DNA of 64,000 bases from DATFQE01 sp963739085 (GTDB lineage: Bacteria > Actinomycetota > Thermoleophilia > Gaiellales > Gaiellaceae): assembly GCA_963739085.1 (NCBI GenBank), contig CAVTZA010000013.1, positions 1 through 64,000 of the forward strand, given 5' to 3'. The notes under the pieces are model-generated. The model ran no database searches and was not told the DNA's origin. It worked only from the letters and a program-made list of their open reading frames with translations. Each line of letters begins with the position of its first letter. The stretch's first letter is position 1. The translations under genes were made by a program, and so were the position numbers. Shown piece after piece: positions 63,724 through 64,000 of the stretch.

Positions 63724-63737
63724 GCTACGCGTCCTGG
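63719..63737. repeat. 19-bp dispersed motif GCCACGCTACGCGTCCTGG, copy B
   Basis: Identical to 54063-54081. It overlaps the putative GTG start of the DUF3866 gene (63721-63723). Confidence 0.5.
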
Positions 63738-63774
63738 ATTGACGCGACCGCAAGCGTGACAGCTCTCTGAACGA

Positions 63775-64000
63775 TCACGCCGCGCCTGATTGGTGGGAAT
63801 CCACCGATCGTGCACTGTCCACGAGCGCGAGAGTCACCTCGACCATGCCCTCGAGGTCGGCGACCGCGATGTGCTCGTCGGGTGTGTGGATCTGCGCCAT
63901 GCCGTTTGCCAGGTTCACGCAGGCCAGGCCGCGCTCGTTGAAGACGTTTGCATCGGCCGCGCCGCCGGAGAGCGCGTAGCTCGGCGTGTACCCGGCTGTC
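63775..64000 (-). CDS. M20-type peptidase, C-terminal end (cut by window edge)
   Basis: The last 74 residues, in frame to the right edge: YALSGGAADANVFNERGLACVNLANGM, then IHTPDEHIAVADLEGMVEVTLALV. This matches the end of PepT-like M20 metallopeptidases, where the His in IHTPDE is a metal ligand or near one. Stop at 63775. The gene continues beyond the window; it lies upstream of DUF3866 on the same strand. Confidence 0.8.
   Translation of the reverse strand, partial: TAGYTPSYALSGGAADANVFNERGLACVNLANGMAQIHTPDEHIAVADLEGMVEVTLALVDSARSVDSHQSGAA

Overview
The window joins two visibly different DNAs. Positions 1 to about 9.5 kb have lower GC. They carry alphaproteobacterial-looking (Bradyrhizobium-type) genes, most of them broken: two adenylate-cyclase/ATPase/TPR genes, a truncated D-cysteine desulfhydrase/ACC deaminase, an RpiR-type regulator remnant and a LivM permease fragment. 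Three short genes between them are intact: a secreted protein, a Tat-exported solute-binding protein and a small membrane protein. At about 9.51-9.55 kb a phytase reading frame runs without a stop into the LivM frame. This is either an assembly chimera or a real recombination edge.

From about 9.55 kb to the end the DNA is very GC-rich, densely packed and actinobacterial. Gene order and content suggest a deep-branching lineage such as Thermoleophilia/Gaiellales (inference). Main blocks, mostly on the minus strand: (a) rpsB-tsf-pyrH-frr-uppS-cdsA-dxr-rseP-(methyltransferase)-ispG-proS at 22.4 to 11.7 kb, covering translation, lipid carrier and isoprenoid synthesis; (b) sepF-yggT-divIVA-DUF167-traR-lspA-rluD at 26.0 to 22.5 kb, with cca-pgeF-yggS just upstream; (c) murA-VOC-hisB-like-ridA at 32.8 to 30.0 kb; (d) an SOS mutagenesis locus with imuB, a DUF6504-like gene and dnaE2, whose imuB promoter carries LexA boxes; (e) ppdK with its regulator ppsR, an HtrA protease divergent from an OmpR-type regulator, glyQ-glyS, recO and two L,D-transpeptidases; (f) mutM, deoA-deoB, ald, an aldo/keto reductase, a DUF3866 gene and the end of an M20-type peptidase.

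Three non-coding patterns stand out. Many genes have a TANNNT hexamer exactly 6-7 bases before the start codon and no Shine-Dalgarno, which indicates widespread leaderless transcription; three divergent gene pairs share one palindromic hexamer. A roughly 75-bp element of three consecutive hairpins occurs three times with compensatory base changes, and one copy interrupts a methyltransferase gene. Single-base frameshifts break several otherwise normal genes (dxr, pgeF, an esterase, the phytase), some of which may be sequence errors. No tRNA, rRNA, CRISPR array, prophage or insertion sequence was recognised.
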